Of a DNA stretch of 60,788 nucleotides, positions 8,618 to 17,526 are shown in pieces; position 1 is the stretch's first letter; every line of letters starts with the position of its first letter. The stretch spans positions 1 through 60,788 of the forward strand of contig CAZTTG010000032.1 of NCBI GenBank assembly GCA_964615935.1, read 5' to 3'. Made by a program: the position numbers and the translations under genes. The stretch comes from CAZTTG01 sp964615935. Its GTDB lineage: Bacteria; Planctomycetota; UBA1135; GCA-002686595. Under the pieces are notes generated by a model, which was not told the origin of the DNA, searched no databases, and saw only the letters and a program-made list of their open reading frames with translations.

Positions 8618-9061
8618 TCAGCCCGAGCTCAGGCGGACGGCCAGGCGCGTGCCCTCCTCCCAGTCCTCCTCGGCGTAGAGCTCACCCGCGGGGCTCCAGT
8701 GCCGCCAGGTGCCGTGCTTGGCCCCTCCCCGGTAGAGGCCGCGCCACTTGAGCTGGCCGCTCTCATACCACTCGGACCACTCCTCCTCGCGGAGGCCGTC
8801 GCGGAAGGCGCCCGACTTCATGGCGCAGCCGCTCTCGTGCCACCAGGTCCAGCGGCCGCAGCGCAGCCCGTGCTCCCAGCGGGACTCGAGCTGCCGCTCT
8901 CCCCCGGCGTAGAAGACCCGAAACAGGCCGTGCCGGTGGCCTCCGCTCCACTCGCTGCGCTCGATCGTCTGGCCGGTCTCGCCGTGGGTCACGACGCGCA
9001 CCTGGGGATCCCCGCAGGCGGACAGGAGGAGCAGCGCGGCCAGGCCGAGGGGCGGCTTCAC
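8618..9061 (-). CDS. MORN-repeat (YwqK-like) lipoprotein
   Basis: 147 aa. GTG start (9059-9061) followed by a short lipoprotein signal with lipobox LLSAC. The mature part is about four repeats of ~23 residues of MORN type (SGGHRHGLFRVFYAGGERQ, ...HGTWRHWSPAGELYAEEDW), as in proteins often labelled YwqK-family antitoxin. Such repeats fold as an open beta-sheet and usually mediate protein or membrane contact. No toxin gene is adjacent, so an antitoxin role is not supported. The gene is convergent with the 7214 gene (9-bp gap) and divergent from the GGDEF-EAL gene. Confidence 0.8.
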   Translation of the reverse strand: MKPPLGLAALLLLSACGDPQVRVVTHGETGQTIERSEWSGGHRHGLFRVFYAGGERQLESRWEHGLRCGRWTWWHESGCAMKSGAFRDGLREEEWSEWYESGQLKWRGLYRGGAKHGTWRHWSPAGELYAEEDWEEGTRLAVRLSSG

Positions 9062-9118
9062 ACCACCAGCATAGCGGCGGAGCGGGGGGCGTTGAACCCG
9101 GCCTCGGGGCCGACTAGG

Positions 9119-10918
9119 GTGGCCCGCCGGGGGAAGGCCTCTCCCGCGCGAGGAGAGGGAACCCACCTGGACCAGATCGACGGCACGACCGAGGAGCAGA
9201 GCGAGCTGCGCCGGCTCCGGCGGGAGCTGCAGGAGAGCCAGGAGAGCCACCGCCTCCTCGAGCAGGTCGCCAACGACGCCCTGTGGTCCTGGGACCTGGA
9301 CGCCGACACGATCGCCTTCTCGCGGCGGTGGGTCGAGATGCTCGGCGAGCAGGAGCTGGGGTGCAGCTCGGAGGACTGGTTCGGGCGCGTCCACGAGGAC
9401 GATCTGATCCGCCTGAAGAGCAGCCTGGCGAGCCTCCGCGAGGGCGCCTCGCCCGTCTTCGAGGCGGTCTACCGGATCCGCCACCGGGAGGGCCGGTGGC
9501 TGTGGGTGCTCAGCCGCAGCCTGCCGGCCCGCGACCCGGACGGCGTTCCGCGGAAGCTGGTGGGCACCCACACCGACATCACCAGCAGCAAGCGGGCCGA
9601 GGAGCAGCTCGCCCGCCGCGCGTTCTACGACCCGCTCACCGACCTGCCCAACCGGGCGCTCTTCCTGGATCGCCTCTCCCACGCCATGCGGCGCGCCCGG
9701 CGGCGTCCCTCCTACCTCTTCGCGGTCCTCTTCCTGGACCTCGACCACTTCAAGGTCATCAACGACAGCCTGGGCCACATGGCCGGCGACCAGCTCCTGG
9801 TGCTCATCGCCCGGCGCCTGGAGGCGACCCTGAGGCCGGGCGACACGGTGGCCCGCCTGGGGGGCGACGAGTTCACCATCCTGCTGGACGACCTGCACTC
9901 GAGCGAGGACGCCACCCGCGTGGCGGACCGCATGCAGAACGCCCTCTTGAGCCCCTTCGACGTGCGCGGCAAGGAGATCTTCTCCACCGCCAGCATCGGG
10001 ATCGCCCTGTCCAGCACCGGCTACGAGCAGCCCGAGGACATCCTGCGCGACGCCGACGCGGCCATGTACCGGGCCAAGGGCACCGGCCGCGCGCGGCACG
10101 CGCTCTTCGACACCGGCATGCACGACCGCGCGGTGGCGCTCCTGGAGATCGAGGCGGACATGCGCCGGGCGGTGGAGCGCGACGAGCTGGTCATGCACTA
10201 CCAGCCCATCGTGTCCCTGGTCAGCGGCCGGATCACGGGTCTGGAGGCCCTGGTGCGCTGGCGCCACCCGCGGCGCGGCCTGATCCCGCCGGGGGAGTTC
10301 GTCCCCCTGGCCGAGGAGACCGGGCAGATCATCCCCATGGGGCGCTGGGTCCTGCGGCGGGTCTGCCGCCAGATGGGCGAGTGGAAGCGCAGCTCGCCGG
10401 CCATGCGGCCGTTGACGGTCAACGTGAATCTGTCACCCCGGCAGTTCTCGCTCCCCGACCTGGTGGGCCACGTGGACGAGGTGCTGGACGAGACCGGGCT
10501 GGAGGCCGGCTGCCTGCGGCTCGAGATCACCGAGAGCGCCCTGATGGAGAATCCCGACACGGCCACGCGTATCCTGCTGCAGCTCCAGCTCCTGGGGGTG
10601 CAGATCTCGCTGGACGACTTCGGGACCGGCTACTCCTCGCTCAGCTACCTGCAGCGCTTCCCCATCGACACCCTCAAGATCGACCGCTCCTTCATCGGCG
10701 GGCTGGATCGGGAGCAGGAGAACCTCGAGATCGCGCGGACCATCGTCACCATCGGCCGCAACCTGGGCAAGGAGGTCGTGGCCGAGGGCATCGAGACCGA
10801 CCGGCAGCTCGAGCTCCTGCGGGAGATCCAGTGCGAGAAGGGGCAGGGGTTCTACTTCTCGCGGCCGCTGATGCCGGAGGACGCGGAGGAGCTGGTGGAG
10901 TCGGGGCCGCGCTGGTAG
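9119..10918 (+). CDS. PAS-GGDEF-EAL cyclic-di-GMP turnover protein
   Basis: About 599 aa. A short coiled coil (EEQSELRRLRRELQESQES) leads into a PAS domain (WSWDLDADTIAFSRRW through the PAC segment ending GTHTDITSSKRAEE). The GGDEF domain has intact G-G-D-E-F at 248-252 and an RxxD inhibitory site five residues before it. The EAL domain follows, with E-A-L at 376-378, DDFGTGYSSLSYL and VAEGIET. Both synthesis and hydrolysis of c-di-GMP look possible. There is no membrane segment, so it is probably cytosolic. The start is uncertain: GTG 9119 has no good ribosome-binding site, while CTG 9167 has AGGAGAGGGA about 6 nt upstream. Both starts keep all domains. Confidence 0.93.
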   Translation: MARRGKASPARGEGTHLDQIDGTTEEQSELRRLRRELQESQESHRLLEQVANDALWSWDLDADTIAFSRRWVEMLGEQELGCSSEDWFGRVHEDDLIRLKSSLASLREGASPVFEAVYRIRHREGRWLWVLSRSLPARDPDGVPRKLVGTHTDITSSKRAEEQLARRAFYDPLTDLPNRALFLDRLSHAMRRARRRPSYLFAVLFLDLDHFKVINDSLGHMAGDQLLVLIARRLEATLRPGDTVARLGGDEFTILLDDLHSSEDATRVADRMQNALLSPFDVRGKEIFSTASIGIALSSTGYEQPEDILRDADAAMYRAKGTGRARHALFDTGMHDRAVALLEIEADMRRAVERDELVMHYQPIVSLVSGRITGLEALVRWRHPRRGLIPPGEFVPLAEETGQIIPMGRWVLRRVCRQMGEWKRSSPAMRPLTVNVNLSPRQFSLPDLVGHVDEVLDETGLEAGCLRLEITESALMENPDTATRILLQLQLLGVQISLDDFGTGYSSLSYLQRFPIDTLKIDRSFIGGLDREQENLEIARTIVTIGRNLGKEVVAEGIETDRQLELLREIQCEKGQGFYFSRPLMPEDAEELVESGPRW

Positions 10919-10925
10919 GCGAGCT

Positions 10926-11987
10926 CTACTCCTCCTCCACCCTCGCCTCCAGGACCGTCTCCCCCTCGATCTCGACCAGCACCTCGGTCTCCACCTCCTC
11001 GGAGCCCTGCGCCTGGATCCAGCTCATCTCCATGGAGGCCTGCATCTCCGCCGGCAGGCGGAAGGACTCGAGGCGGCCCTGGTCGAGGTTCCACACCACC
11101 TCGCCCTTCCCCTCCAGGACCCAGGCGATGTGCATGAGAACGTCCCGGCGCTGGTCGTCCCAGTCGACCAGCTCCCGCAGCTCGGCCATCCGCTCGCTGT
11201 GATCGGCGGTGACCTCGAGCTCGATCTCGAGGCTCAGGACCGCCAGCTCGCCCCCCTCCGAGTCGCGCGTCTCGATCCAGCGCAGCTCGCACAGGCCGTC
11301 CAGCTCGTCGGGATGCTCGCCGTGGTTCCCCAGGCTCACCGCCAGGATGTCCGTGGGGGTGAGCACGTCATAGGGCCCCTCGGGGAAGTCGTCGGGCAGC
11401 ATGTGCCAGTCCCCGCCGGGCATCAGGACGGACCGCAGGTCCTCCGCCTCGATCTCCCACGCGTCGCCCTCCTCGAGGATCTCGTCGCCCAGCAGGGCCA
11501 GCAGGTCCGCGTCCCAGCCCAGGCCCTCGAGCAGCGACTCGTCGCCCTCCGCGTCGCGGTCGAAGCCCACCGACCACTCCTCCTGGTCCGCGTCCCACTC
11601 GAGGAGCAGCGGCTCGTCCTCCAGCGGGCTCGAGAATTCGAGGGCGTAGGACTCGCTGGGACCGCCGGTGTCCACGTCCGCGGCCACCTCGAGCCGGCCC
11701 TCCTCCAGGGTGCGCCGCAGGCGGGTCGGGCGGCCGTCGGCCGCCGCCAGGACCTCGTCGCTCACGACCAGCCGCCGCGCCAACTCGGCCCCCATGTCGA
11801 CCGTCACGCCGCTGATCACCACCTCGCCCATGGCCTGCTCCATGGACATCAGCGTCCAGCGGGTGCGCTCGACGAAGGTCTTGGTCCGGACCTGGCCCGG
11901 CTCGACGCGCAGGCCGAGATCCTCGTCGCCGGGGACCGCCAGCCAGCACAGGGAGAGGCCCGAGAGCAGGATCGCGCGCTTGTTCAT
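10926..11987 (-). CDS. Acidic exported protein of unknown function
   Basis: 353 aa. N-terminal signal peptide (MNKRAILLSGLSLCWLAVPG) and then a very acidic protein rich in Glu, Asp, Leu and Val, including GDEDLGLRVEPGQVRTK and a C-terminal EVLVEIEGETVLEARVEEE. The alternating pattern suggests beta-strands, as in periplasmic binding or scaffold proteins. No known domain is recognised. GAGGT lies 6 nt before the ATG. It is downstream of the SDR gene on the same strand, but a 97-bp gap with a weak hairpin (12063-12077) separates them. Convergent with the GGDEF-EAL gene, 7 bp apart. Confidence 0.7.
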   Translation of the reverse strand: MNKRAILLSGLSLCWLAVPGDEDLGLRVEPGQVRTKTFVERTRWTLMSMEQAMGEVVISGVTVDMGAELARRLVVSDEVLAAADGRPTRLRRTLEEGRLEVAADVDTGGPSESYALEFSSPLEDEPLLLEWDADQEEWSVGFDRDAEGDESLLEGLGWDADLLALLGDEILEEGDAWEIEAEDLRSVLMPGGDWHMLPDDFPEGPYDVLTPTDILAVSLGNHGEHPDELDGLCELRWIETRDSEGGELAVLSLEIELEVTADHSERMAELRELVDWDDQRRDVLMHIAWVLEGKGEVVWNLDQGRLESFRLPAEMQASMEMSWIQAQGSEEVETEVLVEIEGETVLEARVEEE

Positions 11988-12084
11988 GGTCTACCTCGAA
12001 AGCTCACTTCTCGCCGATGGGATCGAAACCCTCCTTGCCACCTTCCTTCCTGGGGAGCGGCCCCTGCGGATTGCAGGCCCCCGC

Positions 12085-12876
12085 TCAGTAGAGCGACCGG
12101 CACACCCCGCCGTCCACGGGCAGGGCCAGGCCGCTGAGGTAGGAGGCCCGCTCGGAGCACAGGAACGCCACCACCGCCGCCAGCTCGCTCGGCTGGCCTA
12201 TCCGGCCCAGCGGGATCTGGTCCTCGACCGCCTCGCGCTGGGCGCTGGCCGGGGTGCCGCGGGCCCGTCCGCGCGCCTCGAAGAGGGCCGTCAGCCGGTC
12301 GGTGTCGAACATGCCGGTGCACAGGGTGTGCACCAGCACGCCGTCCGCGGCGACCTCGCTCGCCAGGGTCTTGAGGAAGCCGGCCAGGCCCGCGCGCAGG
12401 CTGTTGGACAGCACCAGGTCGTCGATGGGCTGGCGGACCGAGAGCGAGCTCAGGGAGACGATGCGGCCGAAGCGTCGCTCGCGCATCCCGGGCAGGACCG
12501 CGCGCACGGCGGTCACCGCCGAACGCAGGGTCAGGGCGAAGGCCGCGTCCAGGTCCTCCTCGTCGACCTCGACCGCCGGCCCCGGCGGCGGGCCCCCGGC
12601 GTTGATCACCAGGACGTCGACGCCGCCCCACCGGGAGCGCACCCCCTCCAGGTGGGCCCGCAGGGCCCCGGGGTCGGCCACGTCGAGGGCCTCGCCGTGC
12701 ACCCGATCGGGATGGGCGCCCTCCAGCTCGCGCCGGGCGGCCTCCAGCCGCTGGGGGTCCCGGCCGCAGATCGCCACCCGCGCTCCCTCGGCCAGCAGGG
12801 CCTCGGCCACCGCGCGCCCCAGGCCGGCCGTCGAGGCCAGCACGGCGGCGGACTTGTCCTTCAAACCCAGATCCAC
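12085..12876 (-). CDS. Divergent short-chain dehydrogenase/reductase-like protein
   Basis: 263 aa, full length for an SDR. The Rossmann start is degenerate (ASTAGLGRAVAEAL instead of TGxxxGxG), while INAGGPPPGP, RIVSLSS and GGVCRSLY at the end are typical. The catalytic Y-x3-K is absent; that position reads LVLSNSLRAGL. This is the pattern of the ketoacyl-reductase-like subgroup that lacks the full catalytic tetrad, with the same GGPPPGP and LVLSN motifs. The reaction is therefore uncertain even though the fold is clear. It starts 18 bp after the PD-(D/E)XK nuclease gene and is probably cotranscribed with it. Confidence 0.88.
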   Translation of the reverse strand: MDLGLKDKSAAVLASTAGLGRAVAEALLAEGARVAICGRDPQRLEAARRELEGAHPDRVHGEALDVADPGALRAHLEGVRSRWGGVDVLVINAGGPPPGPAVEVDEEDLDAAFALTLRSAVTAVRAVLPGMRERRFGRIVSLSSLSVRQPIDDLVLSNSLRAGLAGFLKTLASEVAADGVLVHTLCTGMFDTDRLTALFEARGRARGTPASAQREAVEDQIPLGRIGQPSELAAVVAFLCSERASYLSGLALPVDGGVCRSLY

Positions 12877-12894
12877 GGCATACCTCCTCGCGCC

Positions 12895-13896
12895 TCAGCG
12901 CTGCTGGTCGAACAGGCCCGGCTCGCGCTTCCCCGGATCGGGGGCGGCCGGCTCCGCCGCGGGCAGCTCGGCCGCCCGCGCCCGGTGGGGTCCCTCGCAG
13001 ATCCCGCGGAAGCGGCACCGCGGGCACAGATCCGGCGCGCCGTTCATCGGCCACCGGGCGAGGTCCGCTTCCTCGCGGTCCGGGTCGTAGTGCACCTCCA
13101 CCATGCTCCCCATGCTGGCGCGCACGCGCTCCCGCGTCCCCTCCAGGCTCTCCGCGTCCACCGGCACGTGCGAGATGCCCCCGCCGGCGAGGTAGACCGC
13201 CAGGAGGTCCACCTCCTCCGGCTCGACGCCCCACTTGTGCCGGGCGAAGAGCGCATAGGTGCGGAGCTGGAACTCGTCCTCCTCGCGCGGACGTCCGGTC
13301 TTCCAGTCGAAGATCCGGACCCTCCCGCCCTCCCTCAGGGCCAGGTCGGGGACCGAGTAGACCGCGACCCCGTCCAGCTCCCAGGTCTCGAGGCTCTCCA
13401 GCGCGAGGTGGCTCTCCGTCGGCGACTCGCGTACCGGCGCCAGGGCGGGGCCTTCGGCGAAGGCGTGGGCGCAGCGCTCCAGGAGGTCGCGCGCCGCGTC
13501 GGTCCTCCCCGGGGGCAGCGGGACCCCGTAGTGGTGCTCCTCGAGGTGCACGCTCTTGTTGGGCCGACGGCCCCACAGACCGTTCCTCGACTCGCGCCAG
13601 CCGTCGCGGAAGCGCTCGCGCGCCGCCTCGAAGAGCTGCTTCCCGTTCTGGACCACGCCCTGGTCCCGGAGCCCGAACCACCCCTGGATGGCCTCGTGCA
13701 CGCAGCTCCCCACGAAGGCCGGCAGCGAGACCAGGTTCTTGTGGACCATGGCCTCCCACTTGCGGCCGCGGGGGCGCTCGTTCCACCAGCCCCAGGAGGC
13801 GTAGCGCGCGTACCAGTACTCGCGCCGACACCGATCGAACTCCTTGGCCCGGCTCGCGGACCAGGACAGCTCGCATTGCAGACCCCCGGCCACCAC
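12895..13896 (-). CDS. PD-(D/E)XK nuclease with RecB/Cas4-type Cys cluster
   Basis: 333 aa. The nuclease core is Asp184 in YSVPDLAL, then D197-W-K199 in RIFDWKTG, followed by QLRTYALFA, the RecB-type motif. Cys23 plus Cys291, Cys294 and Cys300 match the one-plus-three cysteine layout of the 4Fe-4S cluster in AddB, Cas4 and related nucleases. These enzymes resect DNA ends. There is no helicase, CRISPR array or cas gene nearby, so this is a stand-alone member that could serve DNA repair or defence. First gene of a probable two-gene operon with the SDR, divergent from the sulfatase-fold gene at 14050. Confidence 0.88.
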   Translation of the reverse strand: MVAGGLQCELSWSASRAKEFDRCRREYWYARYASWGWWNERPRGRKWEAMVHKNLVSLPAFVGSCVHEAIQGWFGLRDQGVVQNGKQLFEAARERFRDGWRESRNGLWGRRPNKSVHLEEHHYGVPLPPGRTDAARDLLERCAHAFAEGPALAPVRESPTESHLALESLETWELDGVAVYSVPDLALREGGRVRIFDWKTGRPREEDEFQLRTYALFARHKWGVEPEEVDLLAVYLAGGGISHVPVDAESLEGTRERVRASMGSMVEVHYDPDREEADLARWPMNGAPDLCPRCRFRGICEGPHRARAAELPAAEPAAPDPGKREPGLFDQQR

Positions 13897-14049
13897 GGGC
13901 CCAGTCTACCGGTGGGCCCGACCCCGGCCAACGAGCCTGCCGCCCGCCCGTAGCCAGCCTGGCGGCCTCGCCGCGCGGCCGAAGCGGGGGACTTCGGCCC
14001 CCGTCGATGCTAGCTTGGGCCGAGCGCGCCGCCGGCCGCACCCCCAGGC

Positions 14050-15492
14050 ATGCCCCTTCCCGAGCCCTTCCGCGCCCCCGCCCCGCCTCGCTCGCGCCCG
14101 CGCGCCCGCCTCCGATTCCCCGCGGCGGCCCTCCCGGTCCTCGCGGCGGCCTTCCTGGTGACAGGCTGCGCCCCCGCCCCCTCGAGGCCCTGCGTCGTGC
14201 TGATCGTCGTCGACACCCTGCGGGCCGATCGGCTCGGCTGCCTGGGCTCGGAGCGGGGGCTCACGCCCGTTATCGACGCCCTGGCGGCGGAGGGGGTGCT
14301 CTTCGAGAGCGCGCACTCCCACGCGCCCTGGTCCCTGCCCTCCCTGGCCTCGCTCCTGAGCGCGACCCTGCCCCCCGAGCACGGGGCCGGGGGCATGCTG
14401 GGCACCCTTCACGGCCTGCCGCGAGAGGCGGTCACCCTGGCCGAGCACTTCGCGGAGGCGGGCTGGACCACCGCAGCGGTGACCAACGTCCCCTTCCTCT
14501 CCCCGCGCTTCGGCACCCTCCAGGGCTTCCAGCACTGGATGGGCAGCTCGATCGAGAGCCGCCGCGAGGGCCGCAGCGCGCGGGAGACCACGCGCGCCGC
14601 CCTGAGCTGGGCCGGCCGGCAGGCCCGTGCGGGAGACGGGTCGCTGTTCCTGATGGTGCACTACTTCGATCCCCACGCGGTCTACGACCCTCCGGAGAGC
14701 TTCCGCCCCCGGGCGGCCGCGCACGACATCGAGGAGGGCGAGCCGATCCTCGGCACTCGCGAGCACACCCTGCGGCTGAGGCAGGGCGAGCTCGAGCTCG
14801 ACCCCGAGCTCGTGCGCCGCGCCGAGCCCCTGTACGACGGCGAGGTGGCCTACGTCGACGGCGAGATCGGCGCGCTCCAGCGCGGCCTCGAGGAGCTGGG
14901 CCTGCTCGAGGACGCGATCCTGGTCCTGACCGCCGACCACGGGGAGGAGCTCCTGGACCACGGGAGCTTCGAGCACGGCCACACGCTGTACGAGGAGCTC
15001 ACCCGGGTGCCGCTGATCCTGTGGGCGCCGGGCCGCCTCGAGCCCCAGGTGGTCGAGGCCGACGTCGGCCAGGTGGCGGTAGGCCCCACCCTGTGCGAGC
15101 TGGCGGGACTGGCGACGCCTCCGGCCTTCTCGGGGAGGAGCCTGCTGGCCGAGCTGCGCGCGGAGGCGGTGGCCGACCGCCCGGTCCTCACCCAGGGCCA
15201 CATGTGGGGGATCAAGCGCACCGCCTGGAGGAAGGGGGGCTGGAAGCTCATCGTCTCGGCCGAGCCCGAGGAGCCGCCCGAGCTCTACCACCTCGATCGG
15301 GACCCCGGCGAGCGGCGGAACCTGGCCTCCGAACATCCCGAGAGGCTCGCGGCCATGGCCCGGGAGCTGGGCGAGCTGCGCCTGCGGCTCGGCGCGCGCC
15401 ACGGAGAGGGAGTGGTGCTGGACCCGGGCCTGCGCGAAGCCCTGGCGGCCCTCGGCCGCGTGGATCCCACGGGAGAGGTCGGCGGGCGATGA
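14050..15492 (+). CDS. Sulfatase-fold lipoprotein with Ser-type motif
   Basis: 480 aa. Long basic N-region, hydrophobic stretch and lipobox VTGC (Cys40). The alkaline-phosphatase/sulfatase fold is shown by VVDTLRADRLG (Asp55), MVHYFDPHAVYDPP, and ADHGEELLDHGSFEHGH for the metal site. At the nucleophile the sequence is S95-L-P-S-L, so neither Cys nor Arg of the sulfatase motif is present. It could be a Ser-type sulfatase needing a Ser-modifying maturase, or, more likely in my view, a phosphodiesterase or phosphotransferase of this fold. Its stop overlaps the glycosyltransferase start (ATGA), linking it to that gene's pathway. Confidence 0.88.
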   Translation: MPLPEPFRAPAPPRSRPRARLRFPAAALPVLAAAFLVTGCAPAPSRPCVVLIVVDTLRADRLGCLGSERGLTPVIDALAAEGVLFESAHSHAPWSLPSLASLLSATLPPEHGAGGMLGTLHGLPREAVTLAEHFAEAGWTTAAVTNVPFLSPRFGTLQGFQHWMGSSIESRREGRSARETTRAALSWAGRQARAGDGSLFLMVHYFDPHAVYDPPESFRPRAAAHDIEEGEPILGTREHTLRLRQGELELDPELVRRAEPLYDGEVAYVDGEIGALQRGLEELGLLEDAILVLTADHGEELLDHGSFEHGHTLYEELTRVPLILWAPGRLEPQVVEADVGQVAVGPTLCELAGLATPPAFSGRSLLAELRAEAVADRPVLTQGHMWGIKRTAWRKGGWKLIVSAEPEEPPELYHLDRDPGERRNLASEHPERLAAMARELGELRLRLGARHGEGVVLDPGLREALAALGRVDPTGEVGGR

Positions 15493-17429
15493 GCGGGCGT
15501 ACCTGGGGCTTCCTGGACACGCCGCGCAAGGAGCGGTGGGCGCTCGCCGCGATCCTGCTGGCGGCCTTCGCCCTGCGGCTCGTCTACGTCCTCCAGATGC
15601 GCTCCAGCCCGGCCTTCGACCACCCGCAGATGGACGCGCTCTACCACGTGGAGTGGGCGCGGGCCGTGGCCGCGGGCGAGACCTTCCAGCCCGGCCTCCC
15701 CTTCTTCCGCGCCCCCCTCTACTCCTGGTACCTGGGGGGCCTCTTCGCCCTGGCGGGCGAGAACCTGCTGCTCCCCCGCCTGGTGCAGTGCCTCTTCGGC
15801 ACCGCGACGGTCCTCCTCGCGTGGTGGATCGGCCGCCGCGCCTTCGGCCGCCGGGCGGCCTTCCTGGGCGCCGCCCTGACGGCCTCCAACTGGGTGCTGA
15901 TCTACTTCGACGGCGAGCTGCTCATCCCCACGCTGGCGATCCCGCTGGCCCTGCTCGCCCTGTGGCTGAGCCTGCGCCTGGCGGACGATCCACGGCCCAC
16001 CCGCTGCCTGCTCGCCGGCCTCGCCTGGGGGCTGGCGTCGATCGCGCGGCCCAATCCCCTGCTCTTCGTCCCCCTCCTGGCCCTGTGGCTGCTGTGGCGC
16101 GCGCGGCCGGCTCCGCTCCGGCGCGGCCTGCTCCCGGTCGCGGCGCTCCTGGCGGGCACGGCCGTGCCGATCCTCCCGCTGACGGCCTACAACGCCATCG
16201 CCGGCGGGGACCGGGTCCTGATCGCCTCCCAGGCGGGGGTGAACCTGTGGATCGGCAACAACCCCCAGAGCGACGGCAGCACGGCCATCGTTCCGGGCAC
16301 CCGCGGGGGCTGGTGGGAGGGATACCACGACGCCATCGCCCAGGCGGAGGCCGCCCAGGGCCGATCCCTGCGGCCGTCGGAGGTGTCGGCCCACTACAGC
16401 CGCCGGGCCTGGGACTTCATCCTCGGCCCGCAGGGGATGCGGCACATGCTGTGGAAGCTGCGGCTCTTCGTCACCGACTGGGAGCTCGGCAACAACCAGG
16501 AGATCCGCTTCTTCGCGCACCGCTTCGGCCCGGTGGTTCGCCTCCTGCCGCCCGGCTTCGGCCGGGTCGGGGGCTTCGGCATCCTCGCCGCGCTCGGGGC
16601 GCTGGGCCTCGCGCTGAGCCTGCGCGGGGACGGGCGACGCCTCCCGCTCGCCGGCTACCTGCTCGTCTACTGCGCGGGCGTGGTCCTGTTCTTCGTGTGC
16701 TCGCGCTTCCGCGCCCCGGTGCTGCCGCTGCTCGCCGTCTACGCGGGCCATGCCCTGGCCTGGCTGGGCCGCGAGGCGGCGAGCCGGCGCTGGGCGGGGG
16801 CCGCAGCGGGGGTCGCGGCCGCCGCCCTCATGGCCCTCTTCTCGATGCGCATCCCCCCGCGGGTGGAGACCTCGGACGCCAACGGCTTCTGGCAGCTCGG
16901 GGTGCTCGCGCTGGAGGCCGAGGATCCGGCGACCGCGGTCGGGCACCTGGAGCGGGCGGTGGAGCTGGACCCGGACAACCGCTTCGCCCTGCGCCATCTG
17001 GGCATGGCCCTGCACCGGCTGGGGCTGCGCGAGGGCTCGCGGGCGCGGCTCGAGCGCGCGCTTCCGATCCTGCGCCAGGCCCTGGGGCTCGATCCCCGCG
17101 ACGCCGACAGCCTCGGCGCCCTGGCCTCCTTGCACTACGACCTGGGCCGTCTCGACTACGGCGCTGGGCAGCGCGAGGAGGCCGTCGCGGCCTTCGCCAG
17201 GGCCCTCGAGCTCGCCCCCGGTCACTTCAATGCCGCCTTCTCCGCGGGCCGCACGCTGCTCGAGCTGGGCCAGCCCGACGAGGCCCTTCCCCTGCTCCTG
17301 CGCGCCATCGAGCTGCGGGATGCCGGCCAGCCGGCCTTCGTCGCCGAGGCCTACGAGCTGGCCATCCGGCTCCTGCGCGGAGCCGGGCGGGACCGCGAGG
17401 CCCGGGAGCTGGAGCGCCAGCGCCGGTAG
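15489..17429 (+). CDS. GT-C (PMT/ArnT-like) glycosyltransferase fused to TPR domain
   Basis: 646 aa. About ten membrane helices fill residues 1-450. The first periplasmic loop carries an acidic motif (FDHPQMDALYHVEWA) that matches the catalytic loop of family-39/83-type glycosyltransferases using polyprenyl-phosphate sugars. Residues ~465-646 form TPR repeats (GHLERAVELDPDN, AFARALELAPGHFNA), probably facing the periplasm. Membrane transferases of this kind glycosylate proteins or lipids. The start overlaps the sulfatase-fold lipoprotein (ATGA), and a strong hairpin follows the stop. The pair may modify one surface glycoconjugate; this is inference. Confidence 0.88.
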   Translation: MSGRTWGFLDTPRKERWALAAILLAAFALRLVYVLQMRSSPAFDHPQMDALYHVEWARAVAAGETFQPGLPFFRAPLYSWYLGGLFALAGENLLLPRLVQCLFGTATVLLAWWIGRRAFGRRAAFLGAALTASNWVLIYFDGELLIPTLAIPLALLALWLSLRLADDPRPTRCLLAGLAWGLASIARPNPLLFVPLLALWLLWRARPAPLRRGLLPVAALLAGTAVPILPLTAYNAIAGGDRVLIASQAGVNLWIGNNPQSDGSTAIVPGTRGGWWEGYHDAIAQAEAAQGRSLRPSEVSAHYSRRAWDFILGPQGMRHMLWKLRLFVTDWELGNNQEIRFFAHRFGPVVRLLPPGFGRVGGFGILAALGALGLALSLRGDGRRLPLAGYLLVYCAGVVLFFVCSRFRAPVLPLLAVYAGHALAWLGREAASRRWAGAAAGVAAAALMALFSMRIPPRVETSDANGFWQLGVLALEAEDPATAVGHLERAVELDPDNRFALRHLGMALHRLGLREGSRARLERALPILRQALGLDPRDADSLGALASLHYDLGRLDYGAGQREEAVAAFARALELAPGHFNAAFSAGRTLLELGQPDEALPLLLRAIELRDAGQPAFVAEAYELAIRLLRGAGRDREARELERQRR

Positions 17430-17450
17430 GGCGTGCCGACCCACGAAGAA

Positions 17451-17481
17451 GGCGGCGCCGCCCGGTGGGGGCGACGCCGCC
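17451..17481. terminator. Bidirectional terminator between convergent genes
   Basis: Arms 17451-17462 and 17470-17481 form a 12-bp stem with one C-A mismatch and a 7-nt loop. Pyrimidine-rich tails follow on both sides (TGTTCTCCT on plus, TTCTTC on minus). It lies between the stops at 17429 (+) and 17527 (-). Confidence 0.6.
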
Positions 17482-17526
17482 TGTTCTCCTGGGGTTCCTG
17501 GATTCAGGACCCCCGTCGAGGGCGAC

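Noticed and set aside
8618..9061. YwqK-type antitoxin of a toxin-antitoxin pair
   Set aside because: The protein is a lipoprotein and no small toxin gene is adjacent; only the MORN-like repeat supports the name.
12895..13896. Cas4-like nuclease as sign of a CRISPR system
   Set aside because: No repeats with spacers and no other cas genes in the window. The protein is better called a stand-alone RecB/Cas4-superfamily nuclease.
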